Positions 55,396-63,993 of a stretch of 64,000 nt of DNA are shown here, piece by piece. Where the stretch lies: assembly GCA_015065605.1 (NCBI GenBank), contig SVPZ01000005.1, forward strand, positions 20,432 through 84,431, read 5' to 3'. Position 1 is the stretch's first letter. Each line of letters starts with the position of its first letter. The DNA comes from Oscillospiraceae bacterium (GTDB lineage: Bacteria > Bacillota > Clostridia > Oscillospirales > Acutalibacteraceae). The notes below the pieces were generated by a model. That model worked only from the letters and a program-made list of their open reading frames with translations, did not search any database and had not been told where the DNA came from. The translations under genes and the position numbers were made by a program.

Positions 55396-58300
55396 ATGAG
55401 AAAAAATGCTAAGAAGATTATAGGGCTTATATGTGCTGTCGTATTGCTTATCAGTGCGATGTATATTCCCTATACTTTGTCGGTAAATGCAGCCGAAGTA
55501 ATAACTGCCGAAGCCGATAAAACCGTTACCTTCGATTTTGAGGATTGCGTATATTATTCACACGCTACCAATAAAGCGGAATTCGAAGCGACAGGCTTGG
55601 GCTTGGCAGGATGGGGCGGTGAACCTATTACCGATAACGGTAACAAGGTTTGGCGCGTTTCACGTAAACAGGTTCAGACCTGGGCTACCATAGGCGCCGT
55701 GCGACTCAACAAAAAGGTAAACGGTTCTTATCAGGTTTATAATCTTGAGCCTTCCTCTAAATACGTTGTTACCTTAAAGGTGCGCGGTCTTTCTGCGCCC
55801 GTATATACCGACGAAGCCAATACTCCTCACGAAAGCTACGTTGCCCTTGGCTATGGCGCAAAATTTAATTCTAATGATACCAACTACGTTAGTACCGTTG
55901 ATAAGACTATCGTAAAAATCGTTTCTGCAAAAGCAGGAAATACTGCCTACACTCTTGCTACCGACGCAAACGGCGGTACTGCCTCCTGTTCATTTGATGG
56001 GCAGTGGCATGAGGTAACCTACATATTCTCTACTCCTGCTAATCTTGGCTCTTTTGACCACGCTTTATCATTACTCGGCAGCTCGCGTACCGGCTTCTCG
56101 GTAGAATTCGACGACGTTGCTGTTACAAAACTTTCAAGCACCACGGGTATTGTTACCTTGGTTGACGATTATTCGGGCAAAACTGAAAACGTTTTTGGTA
56201 AAATCGGTTCCGAATATAATCTCCCCGATATAAAGGACCGCTCACAAGCGGATGATCATAAATTTATCGGTTGGTATAGCGACGAGGCTCGTACCAAAGC
56301 TATAACCAAATTAACCTTTGCTGCTGAACAGGTTAAGGCTTATTCGGGTTGGCTTGCTCCCGTTACCGTTACCTTTGTTGACGACGTTAATAATACCTCT
56401 ACTTCTGTTACGGGCGTAGCAGGGGAGAGCTTTGAATATCCTAAAGACCCCGTTAACCCCGAAAACACATCTTGGTTTATGGGTTGGTACACAAGCAAAA
56501 GTTATGATAAGGAGCATACCTCGGGCAAATTCGGTTATGCCAATATTTCCCTTTATGCTTATTTTAAAGGCAAAATCCCCGAAATGACACAGGATTTTGA
56601 AAATTATCCCTACTGCAAAAAGGAAGTTGAAACCGTTACCGATAAAGCTACGGGGGTAGCTTACAAAAAGTATAAGGATAGCCTTATAATCGGTAACACA
56701 TACACGCTTCAAAGCGATGTTACTGCATCAAGTAACAGTAAAAAGGCTTTGAAATTTGTTTGGGATAAAACCAAGCAAAGAGACCTTGCCGCAGGTATAG
56801 GCGTTAACGATCCTGATTCCTATAATTCCGCAAAGCGTTACTATGAATATGATAACTTTATCTGGCTTGGTAAAGGTATCGAAGATAAGCAGAATTATAT
56901 CGTTTCCTTTAAATATAAGGTTGAAAAGGCTGACTCCAAGGTAGAATTTTATGCTTTTTCCGCCTCAGCATCTAACGGTTGGGCTGACTTTGTAAGACAT
57001 CAGAGCGGTCATCAGACACTTAAAGTAAGTGACGAATGGCAGGAATATTCCTTCCAGTTTACCACCGCTTTCAAGAAAGCATCCTCTAACTATATGTATC
57101 TGGGTATTCGTATGGAGAAAAACGAAGACGTTATCCTTTACATAGACGACGTTAAAATTCAGCCTGTTGCACAGCCCTATGAATCCCTTGTGGTTATTGA
57201 TAACGGTTATGATAATAATCCCATAAACGTAAAGGGTGTGCGCGGAGAAAAAATCGTAATGCCAGAAGTTAAGCATCCGAATGATGCAAAGTTCTTGGGT
57301 TATTATACCGATAAAGACTGTACCGAGGAATTTGTTGCAGAAACCTTCGCCAGAAAACCCATAACAGTGTATGCTAAATGGGGCGTTGCTAGCGTTAAGT
57401 TTAACGACCTTTATACCTATGACACAGACGGCTCCTCTTTTGGTAAATCAACGCTTTCTATTGCTGAAGAAGAGGGTGGCGGCTATGACGATGATTATGC
57501 CTTAAAGTTCCGCTTTGACGCTAAAGCTAAGTATAGCGAAACCGCTCTTATGAATACCAGATATAATCAGCGTGACCACGGAGCAGTAGTTGCGAAAAAA
57601 ATCGAGTCCGGCGCCCTTTATCACGTTTCTTACTACATTAAGAATTCGTCCGTATCAAATGCTGCCGTAACCCTTACAATAGGTACCGGTTGGGTAAGTA
57701 ATATCTGGGCGAATGATACCTGGAGGGCTTACGACGCTTTTAAAGTAAACGTTAAACCAAATGGCGAATGGACTAAGGTAGATTTCTATTTTGTTCCTGA
57801 CGTTAAAACAAAAGGCACTATGGAAGGAGATGCACTCTATTTCCTTTTCGGTGCCGAAAACAGTAATGCCGACAATTATATCGAAGCTTACGTAGATAAC
57901 GTTCTCGTTGAAAAAATTGATGGCGACTATATCTATTTCCACGGAAATGCAGTAGGCGCATCCGAAGTAGTTGTAGCAGGAAAAGCAGGTGAAAGCTTTA
58001 CCGTTCCTACTTTGGAAAACGGCAAATCGAAGTTCCTCGGCTTCTTCCTTGACGAAGGCTGTACCGAACCTTTCACCGCAAAGGTAATGCCCGAGGGCGA
58101 AACCCACGTTTACGCTAAATGGGAAACTGCTCCCATAGCGTTCGACGGCGACTATCCCTATCCCGTTTCTCACGGCAACGGCTTTGGTAGGCTCTTTAAT
58201 ATCGTAAACGAAAACGGCGTCGGTAACGGCGACAATTACGCTATGGTCTGGAAGTTTAAGGGTAGTGATACTTATTTAACCGCTGATGGCAAAGAAGCAA

Positions 58301-60387
58301 AATGGGCAACCCGTGCCACTCAGCATGACCACGTTATGCCTATTTTAAAGACCGTTGATAATAATACCGTATATCACATTACCTATGATTATTACGTTTC
58401 AAAGAATACCAACGTAAAGGGCTCCATTACTCCTGCTTCCGGCTTCCCCGATAATATATGGGTAGAAAGTCAAAGAGTGTTTTATAATGGCGCAGCCGTA
58501 ACCTTCGCTGAAGGCGGTACGGACGGATGGAAAACCGCAGACCTTTACCTTTCGTCTAATCTTGCAGCGGATAATAACTGGTTCTATTTACAAATCAAAC
58601 TTGCTTCAAACGATGAAAAGAACGTAGCAGAGGTCAGAATTGATAATCTTAAAATCGAGAAAATCGTTGCTCCCTACGTATTCTTCGATGCGCAAAACGG
58701 CGAAGATTTCGTAATGGTAAGAGGTAAGGCGGGCGACAAAATTGTTGCTCCCACAAAGGTTGAACGTTTTGGCTATTCCTTCAAGGGTTGGTATGCAAAC
58801 AGAGAATGTACCGAAAAATTCGCTCTTACCGAATTTGCAAAGGATACTGCAGTAACCGTTTATGCAGGTTGGACTCCTAAGAGTGAAGTGACCTACTCCT
58901 TTGAAAAATATGACCTTTATAACGGATATAACAGTAAGCAATTCTTTATCTGTGATGCTAAAATTGACTCTAAAAAGGCAAAAAGCGGTAAAAAATCCAT
59001 ACACTTTACAAATCGTACCGAGGGCAATTACAACAAAGGCGGTTCTTACGTTGCGGTTGCTCACGGTGTAGAAAGCTGTAAGCTTGAAATCGGCAATATG
59101 TATGTAGTAAACGTTAACTACTGCGTAAATTCTGCAGATACGGGTTCTCTTAATATGCGCTTTGTAGGCGGTCCCGAGGGTCACTATTGGGCAGGTAAAA
59201 ACAATCAGGTTTTCTTGAGTGAACAGCTTACCATTACTTCGGGTTCCGTGGCAGGCAGTAAGGGCAAATGGCTCAATAAGACCTTTGTTATCGACACAAA
59301 CGTAGTTAAAGAAAAGGGCTATGATAAAGGAACCTTAATTTATAATTGCCTTTTCTTAGAGATTATGGGTGCTGAAGGCTGGGATTTCTGTGTTGACGAT
59401 ATTACAGTTACCAAGATTCCCAAGGGCAAGAGTGCTGTTAGCATTGACAATCAGGGATGCAGTAAGCTTCCTAACGTAATTATCGGTAACCCCGGTGCTT
59501 CCTTTGCTTCAAAGCTTCCCGAAAACGTTGAGTTTAACGATATGTATTTCAAGGGCTACTATCTTAAGGATGCTCAGGGAGCATATACCGAACTTAAGCG
59601 TGAAGATATGAAGTTCGGCAAAGAAGCAATGACGATTTACGCTCGTTTCCTTGATTACGAGGTAAAAGAAAACTTCGATACCGATTATATTTCAAAGACT
59701 ACAGAAACCGCTCATTCTTATACAACCTACGACTTCGACTATGAAATTTATGATGCCGAGGCAAAGGGCAACAGTAAGGAAAACGTAACGAGCGGCAGAT
59801 ATTCACTCCACAGAAAAGGTAATTCGATGTATTTCGAAAACGCCGTAATTCTTACTCTCGGTAATCAGATTGCTGAAGGCGAGCGTTATACCGTTTCCTT
59901 CAAGGTAAAAATGGGCAAAGCCTTACAGACCGACGGCGCTATCAAGGTTGTATCGGGCAGAAGCTTTAAGTACGCCTGGACAACAACGGGTGATTACTAC
60001 GCAGTAGTACCTATTGCCGACCTTACCGACGGACAGTGGCACGAGGTTTCCTATACCTTTAACTCGGTTGAAGCCTTTGCTTGTATTCAGACTCCCGGTT
60101 ACGTTGAACTCTTTATGGACGACTTCAAGTTTACTCTTGCGGGCGACGAAGCTCCTCTTTCTAACACTAAGCCCTTTACCGAATACGTTCCCGCTAAGCG
60201 CGATAAAGACGGAAATCTTGTTGAAAAGGAAGCTTCCGCTATTGACGTAACAAGTATCATTGATATTTCTCTTTACGTAAATAATAACTTAGTTATCTGG
60301 ATTATTGCCGCAGCAGCCGTAATAGTTATTGCAGGCGGTGTATTGCTCTTCATTTTCCTTAAAAAGAAAAAGAATGCAAAATCTTAA
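55396..60387 (+). CDS. Giant CBM-like/Flg_new surface protein, unit 5
   Basis: This 1663-residue protein starts at the second ATG, 7 nt from AGGAG; the ATG at 55390 is too close to the ribosome site. It has a signal peptide (1 to about 31, ending SVNAAE), six CBM-like domains and six Flg_new repeats (FIGWY, FMGWY, FLGYY, FLGFF, FKGWY, FKGYY). The last CBM-like domain starts near 1418, with the FTEYVPAKRDKDGN linker, a helix near 1632-1655 and the KKKKNAKS tail. Unlike units 1-4, the segment before the helix is SLYVNNNLVIW. The product is an outward-facing, membrane-tethered, presumably glycan-binding protein; no catalytic residues were found. It is co-transcribed with the GH16 lipoprotein 18 nt downstream. 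Confidence 0.87.
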   Translation: MRKNAKKIIGLICAVVLLISAMYIPYTLSVNAAEVITAEADKTVTFDFEDCVYYSHATNKAEFEATGLGLAGWGGEPITDNGNKVWRVSRKQVQTWATIGAVRLNKKVNGSYQVYNLEPSSKYVVTLKVRGLSAPVYTDEANTPHESYVALGYGAKFNSNDTNYVSTVDKTIVKIVSAKAGNTAYTLATDANGGTASCSFDGQWHEVTYIFSTPANLGSFDHALSLLGSSRTGFSVEFDDVAVTKLSSTTGIVTLVDDYSGKTENVFGKIGSEYNLPDIKDRSQADDHKFIGWYSDEARTKAITKLTFAAEQVKAYSGWLAPVTVTFVDDVNNTSTSVTGVAGESFEYPKDPVNPENTSWFMGWYTSKSYDKEHTSGKFGYANISLYAYFKGKIPEMTQDFENYPYCKKEVETVTDKATGVAYKKYKDSLIIGNTYTLQSDVTASSNSKKALKFVWDKTKQRDLAAGIGVNDPDSYNSAKRYYEYDNFIWLGKGIEDKQNYIVSFKYKVEKADSKVEFYAFSASASNGWADFVRHQSGHQTLKVSDEWQEYSFQFTTAFKKASSNYMYLGIRMEKNEDVILYIDDVKIQPVAQPYESLVVIDNGYDNNPINVKGVRGEKIVMPEVKHPNDAKFLGYYTDKDCTEEFVAETFARKPITVYAKWGVASVKFNDLYTYDTDGSSFGKSTLSIAEEEGGGYDDDYALKFRFDAKAKYSETALMNTRYNQRDHGAVVAKKIESGALYHVSYYIKNSSVSNAAVTLTIGTGWVSNIWANDTWRAYDAFKVNVKPNGEWTKVDFYFVPDVKTKGTMEGDALYFLFGAENSNADNYIEAYVDNVLVEKIDGDYIYFHGNAVGASEVVVAGKAGESFTVPTLENGKSKFLGFFLDEGCTEPFTAKVMPEGETHVYAKWETAPIAFDGDYPYPVSHGNGFGRLFNIVNENGVGNGDNYAMVWKFKGSDTYLTADGKEAKWATRATQHDHVMPILKTVDNNTVYHITYDYYVSKNTNVKGSITPASGFPDNIWVESQRVFYNGAAVTFAEGGTDGWKTADLYLSSNLAADNNWFYLQIKLASNDEKNVAEVRIDNLKIEKIVAPYVFFDAQNGEDFVMVRGKAGDKIVAPTKVERFGYSFKGWYANRECTEKFALTEFAKDTAVTVYAGWTPKSEVTYSFEKYDLYNGYNSKQFFICDAKIDSKKAKSGKKSIHFTNRTEGNYNKGGSYVAVAHGVESCKLEIGNMYVVNVNYCVNSADTGSLNMRFVGGPEGHYWAGKNNQVFLSEQLTITSGSVAGSKGKWLNKTFVIDTNVVKEKGYDKGTLIYNCLFLEIMGAEGWDFCVDDITVTKIPKGKSAVSIDNQGCSKLPNVIIGNPGASFASKLPENVEFNDMYFKGYYLKDAQGAYTELKREDMKFGKEAMTIYARFLDYEVKENFDTDYISKTTETAHSYTTYDFDYEIYDAEAKGNSKENVTSGRYSLHRKGNSMYFENAVILTLGNQIAEGERYTVSFKVKMGKALQTDGAIKVVSGRSFKYAWTTTGDYYAVVPIADLTDGQWHEVSYTFNSVEAFACIQTPGYVELFMDDFKFTLAGDEAPLSNTKPFTEYVPAKRDKDGNLVEKEASAIDVTSIIDISLYVNNNLVIWIIAAAAVIVIAGGVLLFIFLKKKKNAKS

Positions 60388-60405
60388 GAAAGGGGGCAGA
60401 TTATA

Positions 60406-62286
60406 ATGAATTTTAAAAGAATTATTACTTTACTTCTCGCTATTGTTATGATATGTTCCCTTTGTGCTTGCGCAGGAAAAAGTGTTGCATCAAACGTTGA
60501 CGATGAAGGCTATTTTGCCTATTCTATCGTTAGAAGCGGTGAAGGTAAAAACGTTACCGTAGAAGATGCCGCAAAAGACCTTCGTGCAGTAATGAAGGAT
60601 AATTTCGAATGTAAAATATCCATTGCTAAGGATAATGCCGCTGAAGATTTCGACGGCAACCTTGAAATTCTTGTGGGTGAAACCAACCGTGAAGAATCAG
60701 ACGAGGCTTTAGAAAGATTAAAGAAAAACCGCGATAATCACGCAGGTGACTTTATCGTAGCCGTAATAGACGATAAAATCTGTTTAATCGGCGCAACCGA
60801 TGAAATGACCGCTGTTGCAGTAAAGTGGTTTATTGAAAACTTCTGTGACGACCTTGAAAGCTGGGCAAAACTAAAAAAGGGTTATGAATTTATTTATGCT
60901 CCCAAAGTCAGTGCCGTAGTAAACAAGATAAACGGAGTTGACCTCGGACTTTACTCTGTGGTTCTTCCCGAAAAAACCTCATTACTTATCGGTATGGGCG
61001 CAGATGAATTTATTAAATACTATACCTCTTTCGGTTACAACGTAACCGAGTGTGACGATTTTGATGCAAAGGACGAAAAGGAATACGAGGTTCTTTTCGG
61101 CGATACAACCCGCGAGGCCAGTAAATCCGTAAAGGTTGAAGGCGATAACTACGTAATAAAGGTAGTGGGCAAAAAAATCGTTATTAAGGGCGGTAACCAT
61201 CTTGCCACCTGGCGCGGCGCACAACGTTTCTTGGAAGAGGCTAAAAAAGGCGCCCAAACAGGAAAAGGCTTTGAATGGAGCGACGGCTATACCATTAACG
61301 GCAAATACGATGCTAAAGAGGAAGGCACCTATACTCTTAACTGGAACGATGAGTTTGAAGGCACCGAATTTGACCTTAATAAATGGGGCGACTATCGTAA
61401 TCAGGCAAACGGCGATACTCCCGGTGCTTCTGCTCTCGGCGGAAAAACCTACCACTATAACGTTTTTGGTGAAACTCAGTTTAAGGGAGCAACCAAAGAC
61501 CTTATCTATCAGGCAGACGGATGCGCAGTTCTTGCAACTCAGCGCGTAACCGACGTTGATTTCGTTAATTCTACGCTTTCCACCTATCATACCATGACCT
61601 ATAAGTACGGTGTAGTAGATATTTATGCTCAGATTGCTCCCTATCCTGCACACTGCTCTTACTGGATGAACGGCGCTTCTGCCTCTAATCCCGGCACTAA
61701 TTTCGGTGACCGTTTCGGCTATCAGAACCGCGCTTGTATGACCGAGGTTGATATTCTTGAGAACTTCTCGCAGAATAATTCCTATGCCGCTAACGTGCAC
61801 CGTTGGTGGAGCATGAACAACGCTGAAGGCGCTTCCACAGGTTCTGCTCATAACTCTATGGACGGTAACGCTCTTTATAGCGCAAACAGTGGCAACAGCA
61901 AGAAATTTACCTACGATAATGAAAAATACGGCAAGGATATGACGGGCGATTTCCATATGTATTCTTACTATTGGGATGATGAACGTATGATGTTCGCTTT
62001 CGACGGCAAGGTTTTCTGTGACTATAAATATACCGAAAACTATTCCGTTTCTGTTCATTGCCTTATGAACTACTTTATCACCTCTTGCGGTATGGGTAAC
62101 GCCGCTTACGGCGCTACCTATAATAAGAATGAGGACGGCGACTACTATGAGCATAAGATAGATTACGTTCGTATCTATCAGACCGGCGCAATTAACAGTC
62201 AGCTTATTACCGCTTGGCCGCAAAAACAGCAAAAGGGCGAGATGAAGGTATTCTATCCCGAAAATACCATCGGCGCTCAGTATTAA
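60406..62286 (+). CDS. GH16 lipoprotein, unit 5
   Basis: This 626-residue lipoprotein has a lipobox-like LCAC (about residues 19-22) after a hydrophobic signal. The duplicated GH67N/GH20b-like domains (EILVGETNREES; EVLFGDTTREAS) precede a GH16 domain opening YTLNWNDEFEG (about 307). The triad is Glu447, Asp449 and Glu452 in TEVDILENFS, with Val where the other lipoproteins have Ile. The NVHRWWS segment is of the unit 1/2 type. The ribosome site is AGAAAGGGGG. It ends the array: a terminator follows and the next operon is a B12 uptake system. Secreted endo-glycanase activity is expected; the glycan is unknown. Confidence 0.92.
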   Translation: MNFKRIITLLLAIVMICSLCACAGKSVASNVDDEGYFAYSIVRSGEGKNVTVEDAAKDLRAVMKDNFECKISIAKDNAAEDFDGNLEILVGETNREESDEALERLKKNRDNHAGDFIVAVIDDKICLIGATDEMTAVAVKWFIENFCDDLESWAKLKKGYEFIYAPKVSAVVNKINGVDLGLYSVVLPEKTSLLIGMGADEFIKYYTSFGYNVTECDDFDAKDEKEYEVLFGDTTREASKSVKVEGDNYVIKVVGKKIVIKGGNHLATWRGAQRFLEEAKKGAQTGKGFEWSDGYTINGKYDAKEEGTYTLNWNDEFEGTEFDLNKWGDYRNQANGDTPGASALGGKTYHYNVFGETQFKGATKDLIYQADGCAVLATQRVTDVDFVNSTLSTYHTMTYKYGVVDIYAQIAPYPAHCSYWMNGASASNPGTNFGDRFGYQNRACMTEVDILENFSQNNSYAANVHRWWSMNNAEGASTGSAHNSMDGNALYSANSGNSKKFTYDNEKYGKDMTGDFHMYSYYWDDERMMFAFDGKVFCDYKYTENYSVSVHCLMNYFITSCGMGNAAYGATYNKNEDGDYYEHKIDYVRIYQTGAINSQLITAWPQKQQKGEMKVFYPENTIGAQY

Positions 62287-62291
62287 AATTT

Positions 62292-62326
62292 AAAAGCAAC
62301 TTATTTTAACAATAAGTTGCTTTTTT
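62292..62326 (+). terminator. Terminator of unit 5
   Basis: AAAAGCAACTTATT-TTAAC-AATAAGTTGCTTTTTT has perfect arms and a T-run. Confidence 0.95.
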
Positions 62327-62339
62327 CTTTTTTATGTGG

Positions 62340-62870
62340 TAAAATTCTTTTGCGTTAGCTTTACAGTTTCTGATTCAAAAGAATTAAAAGGGAAGTCGGG
62401 TGTAATTCCCGCGCGATCCCGTCGCCGTAATGTGTTAAATGTCGATAAGCAAACACGAATAATCCGAACCTGATTTTAAAGGCTCAATTTTCGTCTTTGC
62501 ATTGTTAAAATACTCGTTAATCCGTCAGGATTAACTGCGTTTTGTGCCTCGCACAGCCAAAAATTCAACTCTTTAAAATTCTGCGACCTAAAACGGACAG
62601 AATTTGGAGTGATTTTTGGTGCGGAAGAATCCGTCAGGCTAATGCCTACGGGTGATGACAAACCGAAAAGCGCCGAAAGAATGCCGTTTTAGGCAGGTTC
62701 GGATTATTCGTGTTTGCTTATGGTCACTGTAGAAAACTATGGGAAGGCTCGACAGCATTAATTGTCACTAAGTCGGAATACCTGCTGTAAGGTGCTGTGC
62801 AAAGTGTCACGAGGATGACGGCTTTGTAAAAAAATCTTGCCTTCGGCGGAGGGCGGGAAATTTTTGCTTT
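62340..62870 (+). promoter_or_regulatory. Cobalamin riboswitch with long peripheral insert
   Basis: The core matches the cobalamin class. AATTCTTTTG/CAAAAGAATT closes the 5' part. GGGAAGTCGGGTGTAATTCC and GATCCCGTCGCCGTAA follow, and after the insert come GTCACTGTAGAAAACTATGG, GGGAAGGC and AAGTCGGAATACCTGC. A peripheral stem of 28 perfect base pairs (62445-62472 with 62694-62721) encloses 221 nt. A GC-rich hairpin near 62835-62867 followed by TTTTT may be the terminator of the expression platform. It should turn off the downstream lipoprotein and transporter genes when adenosyl- or other cobalamin binds. The native promoter was not resolved. Confidence 0.9.
62445..62721. repeat. 28-bp perfect inverted repeat enclosing a 221-nt insert
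   Basis: The arms are perfect complements over 28 bp (ATAAGCAAACACGAATAATC... at the left). The insert holds nested inverted pairs: CCTAAAACGG (62587) with CCGTTTTAGG (62684), CCAAAAAT with ATTTTTGG, and a TTAATCC-GTCA-GGATTAA hairpin. AATCCGTCAGG occurs twice in direct orientation. There is no reading frame. It looks like a MITE-type or structured-RNA insertion in a loop of the riboswitch. Confidence 0.88.
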
Positions 62871-62925
62871 GCTCTCTTTTTACTTTGTACGGCTTGACGT
62901 AGTACAAAATAAAAGGAGTTTTTTT

Positions 62926-63345
62926 ATGAAAAACAAAATGAAGTTTAAAAGTTTTCTTAAAAAAAGTATAGCTTTACTTGCCGCCGCAATTTTAGTTTTT
63001 ACTTTTTTCACACTTGCGGGTTGCACGAAAAATCCCGTCGATGACGGCTCTTCGGTTTCTGCGGAAACAAAAACCGTATTTTTCAAAATAGTTTATGAAG
63101 ATAAAACCGAAAAAACTATTCAGATTAATACCCAAAAGACTGTTCTTGCAGATGCGCTTTCGGAAGCAGGTCTTATTGAGTACGAAAAAAGCGGTCTTTA
63201 TACCACTATCGACGGTGTTACTGCCGATTTTTCTAAAGACGGCGCCTGGTGGTGCATAACCAAGGGCGGCGAAATGCTTAACTTCGGTCTTAACGATATT
63301 AAAATAGCCGACGGAGAAAGCTATGAAGCAACCTACACAAAGTAA
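62926..63345 (+). CDS. DUF4430 (transcobalamin C-terminal-like) lipoprotein
   Basis: This 139-residue lipoprotein starts at the ATG with AAAAGGAG 8 nt upstream, following the riboswitch. A lipobox LAGC comes after a long hydrophobic signal (about residues 14-35). The small domain matches DUF4430: FFKIVYEDKTEKTIQI, TVLADALSEAGLIEYE, GAWWCITKGGEMLNFGL and the last DGESYEATYTK. In the known family this fold resembles the C-terminal domain of transcobalamin and intrinsic factor and is often beside corrinoid transporters. Its stop overlaps the start of the S-component gene, so the two are coupled. The inferred role is a cell-surface cobalamin-capture protein handing substrate to the transporter. 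Confidence 0.85.
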   Translation: MKNKMKFKSFLKKSIALLAAAILVFTFFTLAGCTKNPVDDGSSVSAETKTVFFKIVYEDKTEKTIQINTQKTVLADALSEAGLIEYEKSGLYTTIDGVTADFSKDGAWWCITKGGEMLNFGLNDIKIADGESYEATYTK

Positions 63346-63883
63346 GGGGATAACCCTTAAAGAACTTGCTTTTTTAGGTGTGTATTCAGCGCTTCTTATA
63401 GCCTTTAAGGAAATGATGAACGTCCTTCCCAATATCGAACCCGTAACGGTTATGCTTATTGCTTTAACAACCGTTTTCGGCATAAAGGCGTTGCTTCCCG
63501 TTTACGTTTTTTCCTTTATAGAAATAATACTTCACGGGTTTCATATCTGGAATATGATGTACCTTTACGTCTGGGCGTTACTTGTGCTTATAGTCCTTTG
63601 TTTTTTGCCGTTACATAAGGTAATTGAGGCAAAGACGGGCAAAGCCCACCCCGTAATTTTAACGGTTATGTGGGCGATTTTGGCGGCAATTTACGGAATA
63701 GGTTTCGGTACAATTTGCAGTATCCCCTATTTCTTTACCCTAGGCTTAGAGGGCGCAGTTGCCTGGATAGTTTCGGGACTTGCTTTTGACGTTATTCACT
63801 GTGTATCAAATGCAATAATCACCGCTATAGCGTTTTTCCCACTTTATAAAATCTTAAAGGTTGCTAAAAAGAAATTGGCATAA
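63323..63883 (+). CDS. ECF transporter S component, probably for cobalamin
   Basis: This 186-residue membrane protein has about six hydrophobic segments (starting near residues 15, 41, 61, 82, 110 and 145). The N-terminal LKELAFLGVYSALLIAFKE includes the A-x-x-x-A-type helix expected of S components for contact with EcfT. It overlaps the DUF4430 lipoprotein gene by 23 nt with an internal ribosome site GGAGAAA. Riboswitch control and the lipoprotein partner suggest vitamin B12 or a corrinoid precursor as substrate; that is inference from context. The ATPase and T-component genes are not in the window, but could lie to the right or be shared. Confidence 0.85.
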   Translation: MKQPTQSKGITLKELAFLGVYSALLIAFKEMMNVLPNIEPVTVMLIALTTVFGIKALLPVYVFSFIEIILHGFHIWNMMYLYVWALLVLIVLCFLPLHKVIEAKTGKAHPVILTVMWAILAAIYGIGFGTICSIPYFFTLGLEGAVAWIVSGLAFDVIHCVSNAIITAIAFFPLYKILKVAKKKLA

Positions 63884-63953
63884 AAATAAGGGGCTGTAAA
63901 AAAACTCAACGTCCTTAAACACGCATAAAATAAGCTAAATAAATAAAAAAGAG

Positions 63954-63993
63954 TGCGGAAGAAGTGAAAAATTCAAACTTCTTCCGCATTTTT
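63954..63993 (+). terminator. Terminator near right edge
   Basis: TGCGGAAGAAGT pairs perfectly with ACTTCTTCCGCA around an 11-nt loop and is followed by six T. It closes the B12 operon after the S-component gene, so any energising module is encoded elsewhere. Confidence 0.9.

Noticed and set aside
62445..62721. Insertion sequence inside the riboswitch
   Set aside because: The 221-nt interior has no transposase frame and no clear target duplication, so only a MITE-like or structured insert can be supported.
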